From: Lachnospiraceae bacterium
GTDB taxonomy: Bacteria > Bacillota > Clostridia > Lachnospirales > Lachnospiraceae
Length of the DNA stretch: 53,982 bases
Direction of reading: 5' to 3'
Assembly (NCBI GenBank): GCA_910576385.1
Contig: CAJTIR010000028.1
Coordinates: 1 to 53,982, forward strand
Shown piece after piece: positions 38,957 through 48,210 of this stretch (position 1 is the first letter of the stretch; each line of letters starts with the position of its first letter). The notes below the pieces were generated by a model. It did no database searches. It saw only the letters and a program-made list of their open reading frames with translations, and had not been told where the DNA came from. The position numbers and the translations under genes were made by a program.

Positions 38957-41893
38957 GTGGCGGCAAACAGGATAAAAGGGATTACGGTAGAGATCGGCGG
39001 CGACACCACGAAGCTCCAGACGGCACTAAAAGGCGTGAACACGGAAATCCGGAACACGCAGTCGCAGCTTAAGGACGTGGAGAAGCTGCTGAAGCTCGAC
39101 CCCGGCAACACGGAGCTGATGGCGCAGAAGCACCGGTTACTCGGCCAGGCAGTTTCGGAAACGAAAGAGAAACTGGAAACGCTGAAAACGGCGGCGGAGC
39201 AGGCAAACACGGCCCTTGCCAATGGGGAAATCTCGCAGAGCCAGTACGACGCCCTCCAGCGGGAGATCATTGAGACGGAGAACAACCTGCGCGACCTGGA
39301 GCGGCAGGCGGGGCAGTCCGCCGTGGCTTTGCAGAAGATCGCCGCCACGGGGGAGAAGTTAAAGACCGTGGGTTCCGCCATCGAGGGCGTGGGGCAGAAG
39401 CTGATGCCCGTCACTGCGGCGGTGGGCGGGCTTGGCGCGGCTGCCGTGAAAGTGGCTTCCGACTTCGACTCGGCCATGAGCCAGGTGGCGGCGGTTTCCG
39501 GGGCGACAGGCAAAGACCTGGAAGCCCTGCGGGATAAGGCCCGCGAGATGGGCAGCAAGACCAAGTTCTCCGCATCCGAGGCGGCGGAGGCGATGAATTA
39601 CATGGCCATGGCAGGCTGGAAGACGAACGATATGCTCTCCGGCATCGAGGGAATCATGAACCTTGCAGCCGCTTCCGGGGAGAATCTTGCCACTACTTCC
39701 GACATCGTGACGGACGCGCTGACCGCCCTGGGGCTTTCGGCGGAGGATTCCGGGCATTTCGCTGACATCCTTGCGGCGGCAAGCTCGAACGCCAACACGA
39801 ACGTTAGCATGATGGGCGAGACGTTCAAATACTGTGCGCCTGTTGCCGGGGCATTGGGATTCACGGCGGAGGACACTGCCGAGGCCATCGGCCTGATGGC
39901 GAACGCGGGCATCAAGTCCTCCCAGGCAGGCACGGCCATGCGCTCCATGATGACCAACCTCACCGGGGAAGTGAAGTTCGTCGGGGACGCTTTCGGGGAG
40001 CTGACCATCCAGACCACGGACACGGACGGCAGCATGAGGAGCCTTGGGGACATCCTGGCAGACTGCCGTGCGGCATTCGCACAGATGTCCGAGTCGGAGA
40101 AGACCGCCAATGCGGAGGCGCTGGTCGGGAAGAACGCCATGAGCGGCTTCCTTGCGGTGATGAACGCCGCGCCGGGGGACATTGAGAAATTAAACAGTGC
40201 CATCAACAACTGCGACGGCACGGCGGAGAAGATGGCGGCCACCATGCAGGATAACCTTGCGGGGCAGCTTACCATCTTAAAGAGCCAGCTTGAGGAGCTT
40301 GCCATCTCCATCGGGGAAATCCTGATGCCGTACATCCGGCAGATTGTTGGCTGGATACAGGGGCTTGTGGACTGGCTGAACAGCCTGGACGAAGGCACGA
40401 AGAAGATTATTGTCACGGTCGCCCTTGTGGCTGCGGCGCTCGGCCCCGTCCTGATCGTCATCGGGAAAGTGGTCGGGGCAATCGGAACAATTATGACCGT
40501 GGTGCCGCAGATCGCCAGTGCCATTTCCGGCGTGATTGCTTTCGTGTCCGGGACGGTGATTCCGGCGATCTCCGCCGTGGTGGCGGCTATCGGCTGGGTG
40601 CCCCTGGCGATTGCGGCAGTGGTGGCGATACTTGTGGTGCTGTACAACAAGTGTGAGTGGTTCCGGGATGCGGTGAACGCCATCTGGACGCAGATCAAGG
40701 AATTTTTTGTTTTCGCATGGGAAGTCATCTGTTCTTTCTTTACGGAGACCATACCGAATGCCTGGAATTCCCTGGTCTCATTCTTCCAGGGCATCCCGGC
40801 ATGGTGGAGCGGGCTGTGGCAGTCCGTGGGAGACTTTTTCAGCAATATCTGGACGAACATGATGAACAATCCCGTGCTGACGGGGATTGTGGACATGATA
40901 CGCTCCCTGTGGGAGAACCTCTCCACAACGCTGCAGGGCATCTGGAACGGGATAAAGACAGCGGCTTCCGGGGCATGGGAGCTGATAAAGAACGTAGTGC
41001 TTGGACCGGTGCTTCTTCTTATCGACCTGGTGACCGGGAATTTTACCAAGCTGAAGGAGGACGCCGCCAACATCTGGAACAACATCAAGAATGCGGCGTC
41101 CAATATCTGGAACGGCATCAAGCAGGTGGTCGGCTCACTGGCGCAGGGGCTTGTGAACCATGTTTCCATCCTGTTTAATGGGCTGAAAACTACGATTGCC
41201 AATATCTGGACGGCAATAAAGAACACGGCCTCGTCCGCATGGAACGGGCTGAAAAATTTAGTGTCGTCTATTGCGTCCAACTTAAAGCAGGCGGCGGTGA
41301 ACGCTTTCAAGGCCATGGTGTCCGGGATACGCTCCGCGCTTTCCTCCCTGGGGAGCGTGGTGCAGTCCGGGTTCCAGTCCGCCGTCAGCTTCATCACCTC
41401 GCTGCCGGGGAAAGCCCTGGAGTGGGGGAAGGACTTCATCAACGGCATTGCGGACGGCATCCGCAGCGCCATCGGCAACGTGATAAACGCGGTGTCGGAC
41501 GTGGCGGATAAGATACGCTCCTTCCTGCACTTCTCCGTGCCGGACGAGGGGCCGCTGACAGACTACGAAAGCTGGATGCCGGACTTCATGTCCGGGCTGG
41601 CAAAGGGCATCGAAAAGAGCCGGGGCATGGTGAAGAAGGCCGTGTCCGGCGTGGCATCCGACTTAATGCTCCAGCCACAGGCGACTGTCCAGGGGATGCA
41701 GGGCGGACGGGATTCCTCCGGGGATTCTTCCGTGGGCGAGCTTTTAGGAGGGCTCCGGGAGATGCTTTCCGGCCTGCAGGAAATGGCGGGCGGCGGGACC
41801 ATCTGCATCCCCGTGTATGTGGGCGGGACGCTGCTGGACGAAGTGGTGGTGGATGCCCAGGCAAGGCAGAACTTAAGGTCGGGAGGGAGGTAA
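38957..41893 (+). CDS. Tail tape measure protein
   Basis: A 978-residue protein setting tail length. It has a long N-terminal coiled coil ('LQTALKGVNTEIRNTQSQLK' and on), the phage TMP core ('ASDFDSAMSQVAAVSGATGK', 'EAAEAMNYMAMAGWKTNDML', 'AMRSMMTNLTGEVKF'), several membrane-like helices (~470-560), and a C-terminal tract of Trp-containing helical repeats ('IWNNIKNAASNIWNGIKQVV', 'IWTAIKNTASSAWNGLKNLV'). At the usual ~0.15 nm per residue this predicts a tail near 150 nm. GTG start behind AAGGAGGT. A 626-codon frame on the opposite strand is a shadow. Confidence 0.95.
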   Translation: MAANRIKGITVEIGGDTTKLQTALKGVNTEIRNTQSQLKDVEKLLKLDPGNTELMAQKHRLLGQAVSETKEKLETLKTAAEQANTALANGEISQSQYDALQREIIETENNLRDLERQAGQSAVALQKIAATGEKLKTVGSAIEGVGQKLMPVTAAVGGLGAAAVKVASDFDSAMSQVAAVSGATGKDLEALRDKAREMGSKTKFSASEAAEAMNYMAMAGWKTNDMLSGIEGIMNLAAASGENLATTSDIVTDALTALGLSAEDSGHFADILAAASSNANTNVSMMGETFKYCAPVAGALGFTAEDTAEAIGLMANAGIKSSQAGTAMRSMMTNLTGEVKFVGDAFGELTIQTTDTDGSMRSLGDILADCRAAFAQMSESEKTANAEALVGKNAMSGFLAVMNAAPGDIEKLNSAINNCDGTAEKMAATMQDNLAGQLTILKSQLEELAISIGEILMPYIRQIVGWIQGLVDWLNSLDEGTKKIIVTVALVAAALGPVLIVIGKVVGAIGTIMTVVPQIASAISGVIAFVSGTVIPAISAVVAAIGWVPLAIAAVVAILVVLYNKCEWFRDAVNAIWTQIKEFFVFAWEVICSFFTETIPNAWNSLVSFFQGIPAWWSGLWQSVGDFFSNIWTNMMNNPVLTGIVDMIRSLWENLSTTLQGIWNGIKTAASGAWELIKNVVLGPVLLLIDLVTGNFTKLKEDAANIWNNIKNAASNIWNGIKQVVGSLAQGLVNHVSILFNGLKTTIANIWTAIKNTASSAWNGLKNLVSSIASNLKQAAVNAFKAMVSGIRSALSSLGSVVQSGFQSAVSFITSLPGKALEWGKDFINGIADGIRSAIGNVINAVSDVADKIRSFLHFSVPDEGPLTDYESWMPDFMSGLAKGIEKSRGMVKKAVSGVASDLMLQPQATVQGMQGGRDSSGDSSVGELLGGLREMLSGLQEMAGGGTICIPVYVGGTLLDEVVVDAQARQNLRSGGR

Positions 41894-41899
41894 AGCGGT

Positions 41900-42262
41900 A
41901 TGGCATATATACAGTATCTGGCAATTGACGGTGTGCCGCTCCCCCTGCCCGATTCCTATGAGGTGCAGATGGCAGATGTTGAGGCGGACTCCGGGGGCGA
42001 GACGGAGGCCGGGACCACGCAGAGGGACGTGGTGCGGATGGGCGTGGTGTCCATCCCCGCCGCTTTCTCCGTTTCCCCGAAATGGCTGAAAATGCTGACG
42101 GGGTTTAAACAGAAAGAAAAACTGACTGTGGACTACTTTGACACGGAGACGCTGGAAATGAAGCGGACGGAGATGTTTATCAGCGGCTATAAGGCGGCTC
42201 TTGTGAAAGACACATCCTATAAAGGATTGTGGAAAGTGTCGTTTACTTTGAAGGAACTGTAG
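41900..42262 (+). CDS. Distal tail / baseplate hub-associated protein
   Basis: A 120-residue beta-rich protein (MAYIQYLAIDGVPLPLPDSY, 'EAGTTQRDVVRMGVVSIPAA', 'MLTGFKQKEKLTVDYFDTET') located between the tape measure and the hub, as in phages with a small distal tail adaptor. Follows the tape measure by 6 bases. Confidence 0.75.
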   Translation: MAYIQYLAIDGVPLPLPDSYEVQMADVEADSGGETEAGTTQRDVVRMGVVSIPAAFSVSPKWLKMLTGFKQKEKLTVDYFDTETLEMKRTEMFISGYKAALVKDTSYKGLWKVSFTLKEL

Positions 42263-42280
42263 GGGGAGGTGGGCATCCGG

Positions 42281-44137
42281 ATGTACCCGGTGAGCGAGGC
42301 ATTCCTGCGGGCGGTGCAGGAGAACACACGGAACTACCGCTGGACGGGGCAGATCACGACAAAGGGCGGCGCTGTATACCCATTCGTTTACAAAGATATC
42401 GTGAAAGGGAGCGGGTACATCACGGCGCAGTGCTGCGGCAGCGCAGAGATCGAGCTGGGGACGGTGTACGCCGCCGAGATGGGCGTCACGCTCTTTTCCC
42501 AGATTGACCGCTACACATTGGAAGGGGCGAAGGTGCGGCTTTCCTACCACCTGCGGCTTGCGGACGGGAGTTTCGAGGAAGTGCCGATGGGCATCTTCGA
42601 GGTCAGCGAGGCGAACCGGACGGCGCACTGCCTGGAGCTGAAAGCCTACGACTATATGCTCCGCTTTGAGAAAAGTTTCAATGGATTTGAGACCGTGGGC
42701 AATGCCTACGCTTTTCTTGATTTATGCTGCAAAGCCTGTGCCGTGGAGCTGGCGCACACACAGGCGGAGATCGAGGCCATGCCCAACGGCACGGAGCTGC
42801 TCTCCATCTACCCGGAGAATGACATTGAGACGTACCGTGACGTGCTGTACTTCGTGGGGCAGGTGCTTGGCGGCTTTTTCTGCATCAGCCGGGAGGGGAA
42901 GCTGGAGCTGCGCAAATACGGGACACAGCCGGTGATGGAGGTAAAGAGCAGGCACCGGTTCACCAGCAGCTTTTCCGACTTCATCACCCGGTACACTGCG
43001 GTCAGCTCCACGAACCTGCGCACACAGACGGCGGAGTATTACGCCCTGGAGCCGGACGACGGGCTGACCATGAACCTGGCGGCGAACCCGCTCCTGCAGT
43101 TCGGGCTGGAGGAGACGCGGGAGCAGCTCTGCCGGAACATTTTAAATGATCTGGCGGTGGTCAGTTATGTGCCTTTTGATTCCAGCACCATCGGCAATCC
43201 GGCGCTTGACCTGGGGGATGTGCTGACCTTCACGGGCGGGCAGGCGGATGGGAGCCAGGTTGCGTGTATCACTTCCTTTAACTGTAAGATCGGGGGAAAA
43301 CATACGCTGAAATGCGTGGGGAAGAACCCAAGGCTGGCGCAGGCGAAATCGAAAAATGACAAGAACATCTCCGGCCTCTTAAACCAGATCGAGGCGGGGA
43401 AGATGGGGCTGTTCACCTACACCAACGCGAAGGCGTACAGCCTTTCCAAAGCCAGGTGCGCGGTCATCAGCATGGAGTTCGCGTCCTCCCAGGAGACGGA
43501 CGCGCAGTTCATCGGCCAGGTGATGCTTGAAATCTCCGCCGCCCAGGTGGAGCGGCAGGCGTCCGCAGAGGGGAAAGTCACCGTGCCGCTCCCCGCAGAA
43601 TCCGGCGGGGCTGTGGATTCCGGGGAAGGAAACGGGGGTGTGGAAACGGAAACAGCGGGGAGTACAGATGTGGAAGTGGATGTCTCGCTGCCCGTGAAGT
43701 GGAAGGAGGACGGGAGGGTTTCCATCCTTGCCGCCTATGAGTTTGACGACAACGAGATCCTGTCGGTTTACCCGGAAGAAACTTTCGGCAGCGGCAGGCA
43801 CATCCTCTCCCTCTATTACCCGCTGGCGGGAATTGTGCAGGAACGGATGCACACGTTCCGCGTGTACCTTTCGGCGGAAGGCGGGGAGGCGGCGGTCCCT
43901 GCGGGCGGGTGCATCGCCTCCATCAGCGGCCAGGCGATGGCGGGCGCGACGAAGAACTGGGACGGGACGCTGGAATTCGAGGAGTATTTCCCGGCGGCCA
44001 TGCTTACGCAGAAACAATGCCTGAGGCCGGCGGAAGAGCGGCTTGCCGTTTCATGGCCGCAGGAAAAAGCCGTCCGCCACACAGAAACATTCCCAAAAGT
44101 TATTACAGGGTTTACCGGCCTTGTGCTGCCGGAGTAA
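42281..44137 (+). CDS. Tail hub / baseplate protein
   Basis: A 618-residue structural protein. The N-terminal ~350 residues have a hub-like pattern ('FLRAVQENTRNYRWTGQITT', 'LEGAKVRLSYHLRLADGSFE', 'YENDIETYRDVLYFVGQVLG' region) as in tail-associated proteins upstream of fibres. The C-terminal part has low-complexity Gly/Ser/Glu linkers and a beta-rich domain. The ATG at 42281 follows GGGGAGG by 11 bases; the GTG at 42269 overlaps that site. No lytic motif is evident. Confidence 0.78.
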   Translation: MYPVSEAFLRAVQENTRNYRWTGQITTKGGAVYPFVYKDIVKGSGYITAQCCGSAEIELGTVYAAEMGVTLFSQIDRYTLEGAKVRLSYHLRLADGSFEEVPMGIFEVSEANRTAHCLELKAYDYMLRFEKSFNGFETVGNAYAFLDLCCKACAVELAHTQAEIEAMPNGTELLSIYPENDIETYRDVLYFVGQVLGGFFCISREGKLELRKYGTQPVMEVKSRHRFTSSFSDFITRYTAVSSTNLRTQTAEYYALEPDDGLTMNLAANPLLQFGLEETREQLCRNILNDLAVVSYVPFDSSTIGNPALDLGDVLTFTGGQADGSQVACITSFNCKIGGKHTLKCVGKNPRLAQAKSKNDKNISGLLNQIEAGKMGLFTYTNAKAYSLSKARCAVISMEFASSQETDAQFIGQVMLEISAAQVERQASAEGKVTVPLPAESGGAVDSGEGNGGVETETAGSTDVEVDVSLPVKWKEDGRVSILAAYEFDDNEILSVYPEETFGSGRHILSLYYPLAGIVQERMHTFRVYLSAEGGEAAVPAGGCIASISGQAMAGATKNWDGTLEFEEYFPAAMLTQKQCLRPAEERLAVSWPQEKAVRHTETFPKVITGFTGLVLPE

Positions 44138-44147
44138 GGAGGGCATC

Positions 44148-45533
44148 ATGAAACTGAAAGGGACTATGACGATTGAACTGACGGATGCGGGCAGCGGGGA
44201 GACAGAAACCATCCGGGAGGAGAACATGGTCACGGACGCCGTGGACAACATCCTTGGGAGCAACCTGCTGGGGGTGTATTTCGACTCCGGCACAAGCTCG
44301 AAGAACATCACGGTGAACAGCCAGCTCCTGCCCATCTGCCCGAACACGCTGGGCGGCATCCTGCTGTTTGCGGATACGCTGGAGGAGCGGAAGGATAACC
44401 TCTACCCCATGTCCGCGAACTACCCCGTGGCCTACGCCTCCAACGACGTGAACCTTGGGACGGACACGGCGCGGGGCAGCATGAACCAGACGGAGAGCGG
44501 CCCCATCGACAGGGGCTATAAATTCGTGTGGGACTTCACCACGAGCCAGGGCAACGGCACGATAGCCGCGGCCGCCCTCACAAGCTCCTGGGGCGGCAAG
44601 AACGTGTATGGGAGCGAAACAGAGGACGGCACTGCGTTCGTGGTCATGAAGGCGGTCTCCATTGCCGGATGCACGAACCGGAAGCGGTGGCTCTTAAGCA
44701 ACGCCATAGAATGCGATTTTGAGAAGGAGGAGGTCTGGTCCATCAACTGCAGCAACACAAACATCATCACCATCAGCAGGTCCAGGCTCCCCATGGTGAG
44801 CCTGTGCGTCAACGAGAAGCTGAACGACAGCTCCGTGCAGGAGCTGGAAAGCTGGGAGATCGAGCCGTCCGTGTTCGGCTTTAAGAAGAACGTGTATTAT
44901 TACGGCTTTTTCCTGAACGGATGGGACGGGTACTGGTACGGGTTCTGCAACAGCCCGAATTCCTCCGGGAACGCCTCGGTGAAATGGATAAAGATAGACC
45001 GCACGGACTTCAGCTACACGGAAGGCACATGGACGCTCACCAACGTCCAGCTCCCGACCATGGGGTACCGCGACACCAACTACGAGCTGTACAAGACCTG
45101 GACCCGCGCCTGCATCCGGGGCGGGTACCTCTACACGTTCAACTACGGCTACACCGGGTTCTACAAGATATGCCTTACGAACCCGTCCGACGTCACGTTT
45201 ATCCCGGCGGGGTTCACGGCAAGGGGGAACGCCCTGGGAGGGAGCCTTGCGGGGAACGCCATGGAGCTGATGGGGGACATCATCGTGGGGTATGACTTCC
45301 TGCTGTTCGCGGACGACACGGTCAGGCAGAACAAGGGGAACAAAAAGACGGAGGACGTGCAGACGCCTTTGTTCTGTTATAAAAACTTCTGCATCTCCTG
45401 GGCGTATGACGCGAGGTATATGTTCCTGCGCACGCCATACCTGGGCACCATAAACAACCTGTCCTCGGCGGTGGTGAAGACGGCGGACAAGACGATGAAG
45501 ATCACCTACACGCTGACGGACGAGGGGCAGTGA
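44148..45533 (+). CDS. Tail fibre / receptor-binding protein
   Basis: A 461-residue beta-rich, Asn/Tyr/Trp-rich protein (MKLKGTMTIELTDAGSGETE, 'FKKNVYYYGFFLNGWDGYWY', 'YTFNYGYTGFYKICLTNPSD') at the fibre position just before holin/lysin. Composition and position fit host receptor binding. AAGGAGGG is close to the ATG at 44148. No diversity-generating template repeat is visible nearby. Confidence 0.78.
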   Translation: MKLKGTMTIELTDAGSGETETIREENMVTDAVDNILGSNLLGVYFDSGTSSKNITVNSQLLPICPNTLGGILLFADTLEERKDNLYPMSANYPVAYASNDVNLGTDTARGSMNQTESGPIDRGYKFVWDFTTSQGNGTIAAAALTSSWGGKNVYGSETEDGTAFVVMKAVSIAGCTNRKRWLLSNAIECDFEKEEVWSINCSNTNIITISRSRLPMVSLCVNEKLNDSSVQELESWEIEPSVFGFKKNVYYYGFFLNGWDGYWYGFCNSPNSSGNASVKWIKIDRTDFSYTEGTWTLTNVQLPTMGYRDTNYELYKTWTRACIRGGYLYTFNYGYTGFYKICLTNPSDVTFIPAGFTARGNALGGSLAGNAMELMGDIIVGYDFLLFADDTVRQNKGNKKTEDVQTPLFCYKNFCISWAYDARYMFLRTPYLGTINNLSSAVVKTADKTMKITYTLTDEGQ

Positions 45534-45540
45534 CGGCTTT

Positions 45541-45569
45541 ACGGCAGGGGGAGGCGTTTCCCCTGCCGT
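45541..45569. terminator. Hairpin between fibre and SymE-like gene
   Basis: ACGGCAGGGG (45541-45550) and CCCCTGCCGT (45560-45569) form a perfect 10-bp stem in the gap between convergent genes. No T-run on either side, so it may be a weak bidirectional terminator. Confidence 0.4.
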
Positions 45570-45612
45570 GGTAAAAGGGATGTGTGTATGCCGGGGGAAT
45601 CCCGGCGGGGAT

Positions 45613-45969
45613 TTACTGCTGTGCGGCGTACCTGTCAGACGGCTCTGCGACCATGGAGAGGGATGCGGCTTCTTTTTCCGCGCGGCGCTTCATCTTTTCA
45701 AGTTCCGCAATCCTGCGGGAAATCTCCGCCTGCGTCTCCCGCTGTTCTTTTGCCGCCAGTTCTTCGGCGGTGAGGGTGCGGATGCGGATGGAGCCCTCTT
45801 CGTATTCAACGATGAGCGGGGTGCCGATGGAAAAGCCGAGGGCTTCCAGCCACTTCCCCTCCATCTGTATCTTCGGCACCGTGCAGCACGGGCCGGAGCC
45901 GGTGCGCAGGATTCCGCCGCTCTGGGAATAGCGGCTGCTGTATAAGACTTTGATATTTTTTGTTTTCAT
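45613..45969 (-). CDS. SymE-like toxin
   Basis: A 118-residue protein with the SymE-type core 'KNIKVLYSSRYSQSGGILRT' and 'PKIQMEGKWLEALGFSIGTP', then 'LIVEYEEGSIRIRTLTAEEL'. SymE proteins derive from AbrB-fold DNA binders and act as toxins in type I systems. A long helical tail (~75-115, Lys/Glu-rich) is extra. It is the only minus-strand gene of the prophage. The ATG at 45969 follows GGAGGA with 6-7 bases, and a reverse-oriented accessory cassette leader lies upstream (46036-46130). Confidence 0.8.
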   Translation of the reverse strand: MKTKNIKVLYSSRYSQSGGILRTGSGPCCTVPKIQMEGKWLEALGFSIGTPLIVEYEEGSIRIRTLTAEELAAKEQRETQAEISRRIAELEKMKRRAEKEAASLSMVAEPSDRYAAQQ

Positions 45970-46035
45970 AGGGTGTCCTCCTTGCATTTTTATTTCCCGT
46001 GCCGCCTCCCGTTTTCCGGGCAGGCGGGGCTTTGG

Positions 46036-46130
46036 GTAGTGTTATTAATCACTCTGAAGCCGTGAAATAGCAAGGAAAACAGGGGCATAAATGTGACAAA
46101 GATTCCCACAGATACTTGTGTAAACGACAC
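46036..46130 (-). promoter_or_regulatory. Accessory cassette leader, copy 7, minus strand
   Basis: Read on the minus strand it has GTTTACACAAG facing CTTTGTCACATTTATGCC, then CCTTGCTATTTCACGGCTTC, AGAGTGATTAATAACACTACC. TTGCTA-18 bases-ATTAAT matches copy 1, and the inverted repeat resembles the other copies. It points at the SymE-like gene and shows that the cassette moves independently of strand. Confidence 0.7.
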
Positions 46131-46217
46131 AAATAAATATCCTTTTGGATACGGGGCTGTCCGCCATTGGCGGGCGGCCTTTTATCATACAAAAAATCAT
46201 TTAAAGGAGGTTTCAAC

Positions 46218-46637
46218 ATGAAGGAATTCTGGAACACGATCCAACTCATCTTTACGGCCATCGGGGGATGGCTCGGCTGGTTCTTAGGCGGCTGTGACGG
46301 CCTGCTGTACGCGCTTGTCGTATTTGTCGTGGTGGACTATGTCACGGGCGTGATGTGCGCCGCGGCGGATAAGAAGCTGTCCAGCGAGGTGGGATTTAAG
46401 GGCATCGCAAAGAAGGTGCTGATCTTCCTGCTGGTGGGGATCGCCAACATCCTCGATGTGCAGGTCATCGGGAACGGCTCTGTCCTGCGGACGGCGGTTA
46501 TCTTTTTCTATATTTCCAATGAGGGCGTGAGCCTTTTAGAGAACGCCGGACACCTTGGGCTGCCCATCCCGGAAAAGCTGAAGGATATCCTGGAGCAGCT
46601 CCATGACAGGGCAGAGGACGGGAAGGGGGATGAATAA
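46218..46637 (+). CDS. Holin, phage holin family 4 (TcdE/Cph1-like)
   Basis: A 139-residue membrane protein with about three helices ('LIFTAIGGWLGWFLGG', 'LLYALVVFVVVDYVTGVMCA', 'KVLIFLLVGIANILDV', 'VLRTAVIFFYISNEGVSLLE'). The 'VDYVTGV' signature belongs to the Cph1/TcdE holin family, which releases lysin at the end of infection. ATG at 46218 behind AAAGGAGG. Two bases separate it from the lysin gene. Confidence 0.93.
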   Translation: MKEFWNTIQLIFTAIGGWLGWFLGGCDGLLYALVVFVVVDYVTGVMCAAADKKLSSEVGFKGIAKKVLIFLLVGIANILDVQVIGNGSVLRTAVIFFYISNEGVSLLENAGHLGLPIPEKLKDILEQLHDRAEDGKGDE

Positions 46638-46639
46638 TC

Positions 46640-48151
46640 GTGAAACTGGTGGAAAGCATCCTGACAAGGAACCCCTGCTATACGGCAGGGCGGAAGATCA
46701 CGGTGAAGGGGCTGATGCTCCATTCCGTGGGCTGCCCGCAGCCGAAGGCATCCGCTTTCATCAATAGCTGGAATAGCCCGGCGCACGATAGTTCCTGCGT
46801 CCACGGTTTCATTGACGGGAACGATGGCGCAGTGTACCAGACGCTCCCGTGGAACCACAGGGGATGGCACTGCGGAAGCGGGAATAAGGGGAGCGGGAAC
46901 AATACCCATATCGGGGTGGAGATGTGCGAGCCTGCGTGTATCCGGTACACGGCAGGCTCTAACTTTACCTGCTCCGATGTGGCCGCGGCAAAAGCGGTGG
47001 CAAAAAGAACCTATGAGGCAGCGGTGGAGCTGTTCGCCATGCTCTGTAAAAAATACAGCCTGAATCCATTGGAGGATGGCGTAGTCATCAGCCACAAAGA
47101 GGGACACAGACGGGGCATTGCCAGCAACCACGGCGACCCGGAGCATTTATGGACGCAGCTTGGCGCGGGGTACACGATGGACGGGTTCCGCAAAGCAGTC
47201 AAGGCGGCGATGGGAGGCGCATCCTCCGGCACGGGCAGATACACGAAGATCATGGGGGATTCCGCGGCAACGGCAGAGCAGATGAGGAATTATATCAAAG
47301 GGAAGAATCCGGCAGTGGCGCAGTCTGTCCTCGATACGGTTCCGCTGTATCTCTCCGAGGGTAAGGCGGAGGGAGTCCGGGGCGACGTCGCCTTTGCACA
47401 GTCCTGCCTTGAGACCGGCAATTTTACCTTTTCCGGCTCTGCGGTCACGCTTTCACAGAACAATTTCTGCGGCATGGGCGTGACTTCCAATGGTATGAAG
47501 GGAAATTCCTTTGGCACGCCGCAGCTCAGCATCCGGGCGCAGGTGCAGCATTTGAAAGCCTACGCCTCCACGGACGAACTGAAGAACGCCTGCATTGACC
47601 CGCGTTTTAAGTATGTCACGAGGGGCTGTGCGGAATATGTGGAGTGGCTTGGGCAGAAAGAAAATCCGGCCGGGAAAGGATGGGCGGCGGGAGCTGGCTA
47701 TGGGGAGAAAATCCTCTCCATCCTGAAAGGCATCCTTGGCACGGCGGGAGGCGCACCAAAGCCTGCTCCCGCAGAGACCGAAGCCTGGTACCGCGTCCGG
47801 AAGTCGTGGGCGGACGCATCCTCGCAGAAAGGGGCGTTCAAGTCGCTGGGGAACGCCAAGAAGTGTGCGGACGAAAATCCGGGGCATTCCGTGTTTGATG
47901 AATCGGGGAAGGCGGTGTATACCAGGGCGGCGGCATTCCAGCCGTACCTTGTGCGGGTGTCCATCCCCGACCTGAACATCCGGGAAGCGCCTGGGACGGA
48001 TAAGCCCAAGACCGGGAAGGTGACTGGTATGGGTGTATTTACCATTGTTGAGGAAGCGGACGGGAAAGGCGCATCCCGGTGGGGGCTGCTGAAATCCTAC
48101 CGGGAAAAGAGAAACGGATGGATTTCGCTCGATCACGCCAGCCGGATATAA
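46640..48151 (+). CDS. Lysin: amidase plus muramidase-like and SH3 domains
   Basis: A 503-residue modular peptidoglycan hydrolase. Residues ~1-180 are N-acetylmuramoyl-L-alanine amidase type 2 ('ITVKGLMLHSVGCPQPKASA', 'WNHRGWHCGSGNKGSGNNTH', 'VVISHKEGHRRGIASNHGDP', zinc-binding His visible). The middle (~210-360) resembles a glucosaminidase ('VAFAQSCLETGNFTFSGSAV', 'FCGMGVTSNGMKGNSFGTPQ'). The end has an SH3-like wall-binding domain ('VSIPDLNIREAPGTDKPKTG', 'RNGWISLDHASR'). GTG start. Closed by a strong terminator at 48164. Confidence 0.93.
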   Translation: MKLVESILTRNPCYTAGRKITVKGLMLHSVGCPQPKASAFINSWNSPAHDSSCVHGFIDGNDGAVYQTLPWNHRGWHCGSGNKGSGNNTHIGVEMCEPACIRYTAGSNFTCSDVAAAKAVAKRTYEAAVELFAMLCKKYSLNPLEDGVVISHKEGHRRGIASNHGDPEHLWTQLGAGYTMDGFRKAVKAAMGGASSGTGRYTKIMGDSAATAEQMRNYIKGKNPAVAQSVLDTVPLYLSEGKAEGVRGDVAFAQSCLETGNFTFSGSAVTLSQNNFCGMGVTSNGMKGNSFGTPQLSIRAQVQHLKAYASTDELKNACIDPRFKYVTRGCAEYVEWLGQKENPAGKGWAAGAGYGEKILSILKGILGTAGGAPKPAPAETEAWYRVRKSWADASSQKGAFKSLGNAKKCADENPGHSVFDESGKAVYTRAAAFQPYLVRVSIPDLNIREAPGTDKPKTGKVTGMGVFTIVEEADGKGASRWGLLKSYREKRNGWISLDHASRI

Positions 48152-48163
48152 ATACAGACAGCA

Positions 48164-48205
48164 GGGCCCGCGGCATTTTCCCATGTGCCGCGGGCCCGTT
48201 TTTTA
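48164..48205 (+). terminator. Strong intrinsic terminator after lysin
   Basis: GGGCCCGCGGCA (48164-48175) and TGCCGCGGGCCC (48186-48197) form a perfect 12-bp stem, followed by GTTTTTTA. It ends the late operon. Confidence 0.85.
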
Positions 48206-48210
48206 GTGGG

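Noticed and set aside
39598-41478. 626-codon open frame on the minus strand
   Set aside because: It lies wholly opposite the tape measure gene, has no ribosome site, and its translation has no domain; long antisense frames are expected opposite GC-rich, codon-biased genes.
44148-45533. Diversity-generating retroelement target in the fibre gene
   Set aside because: No reverse transcriptase gene and no template repeat of the fibre end are visible in the window.
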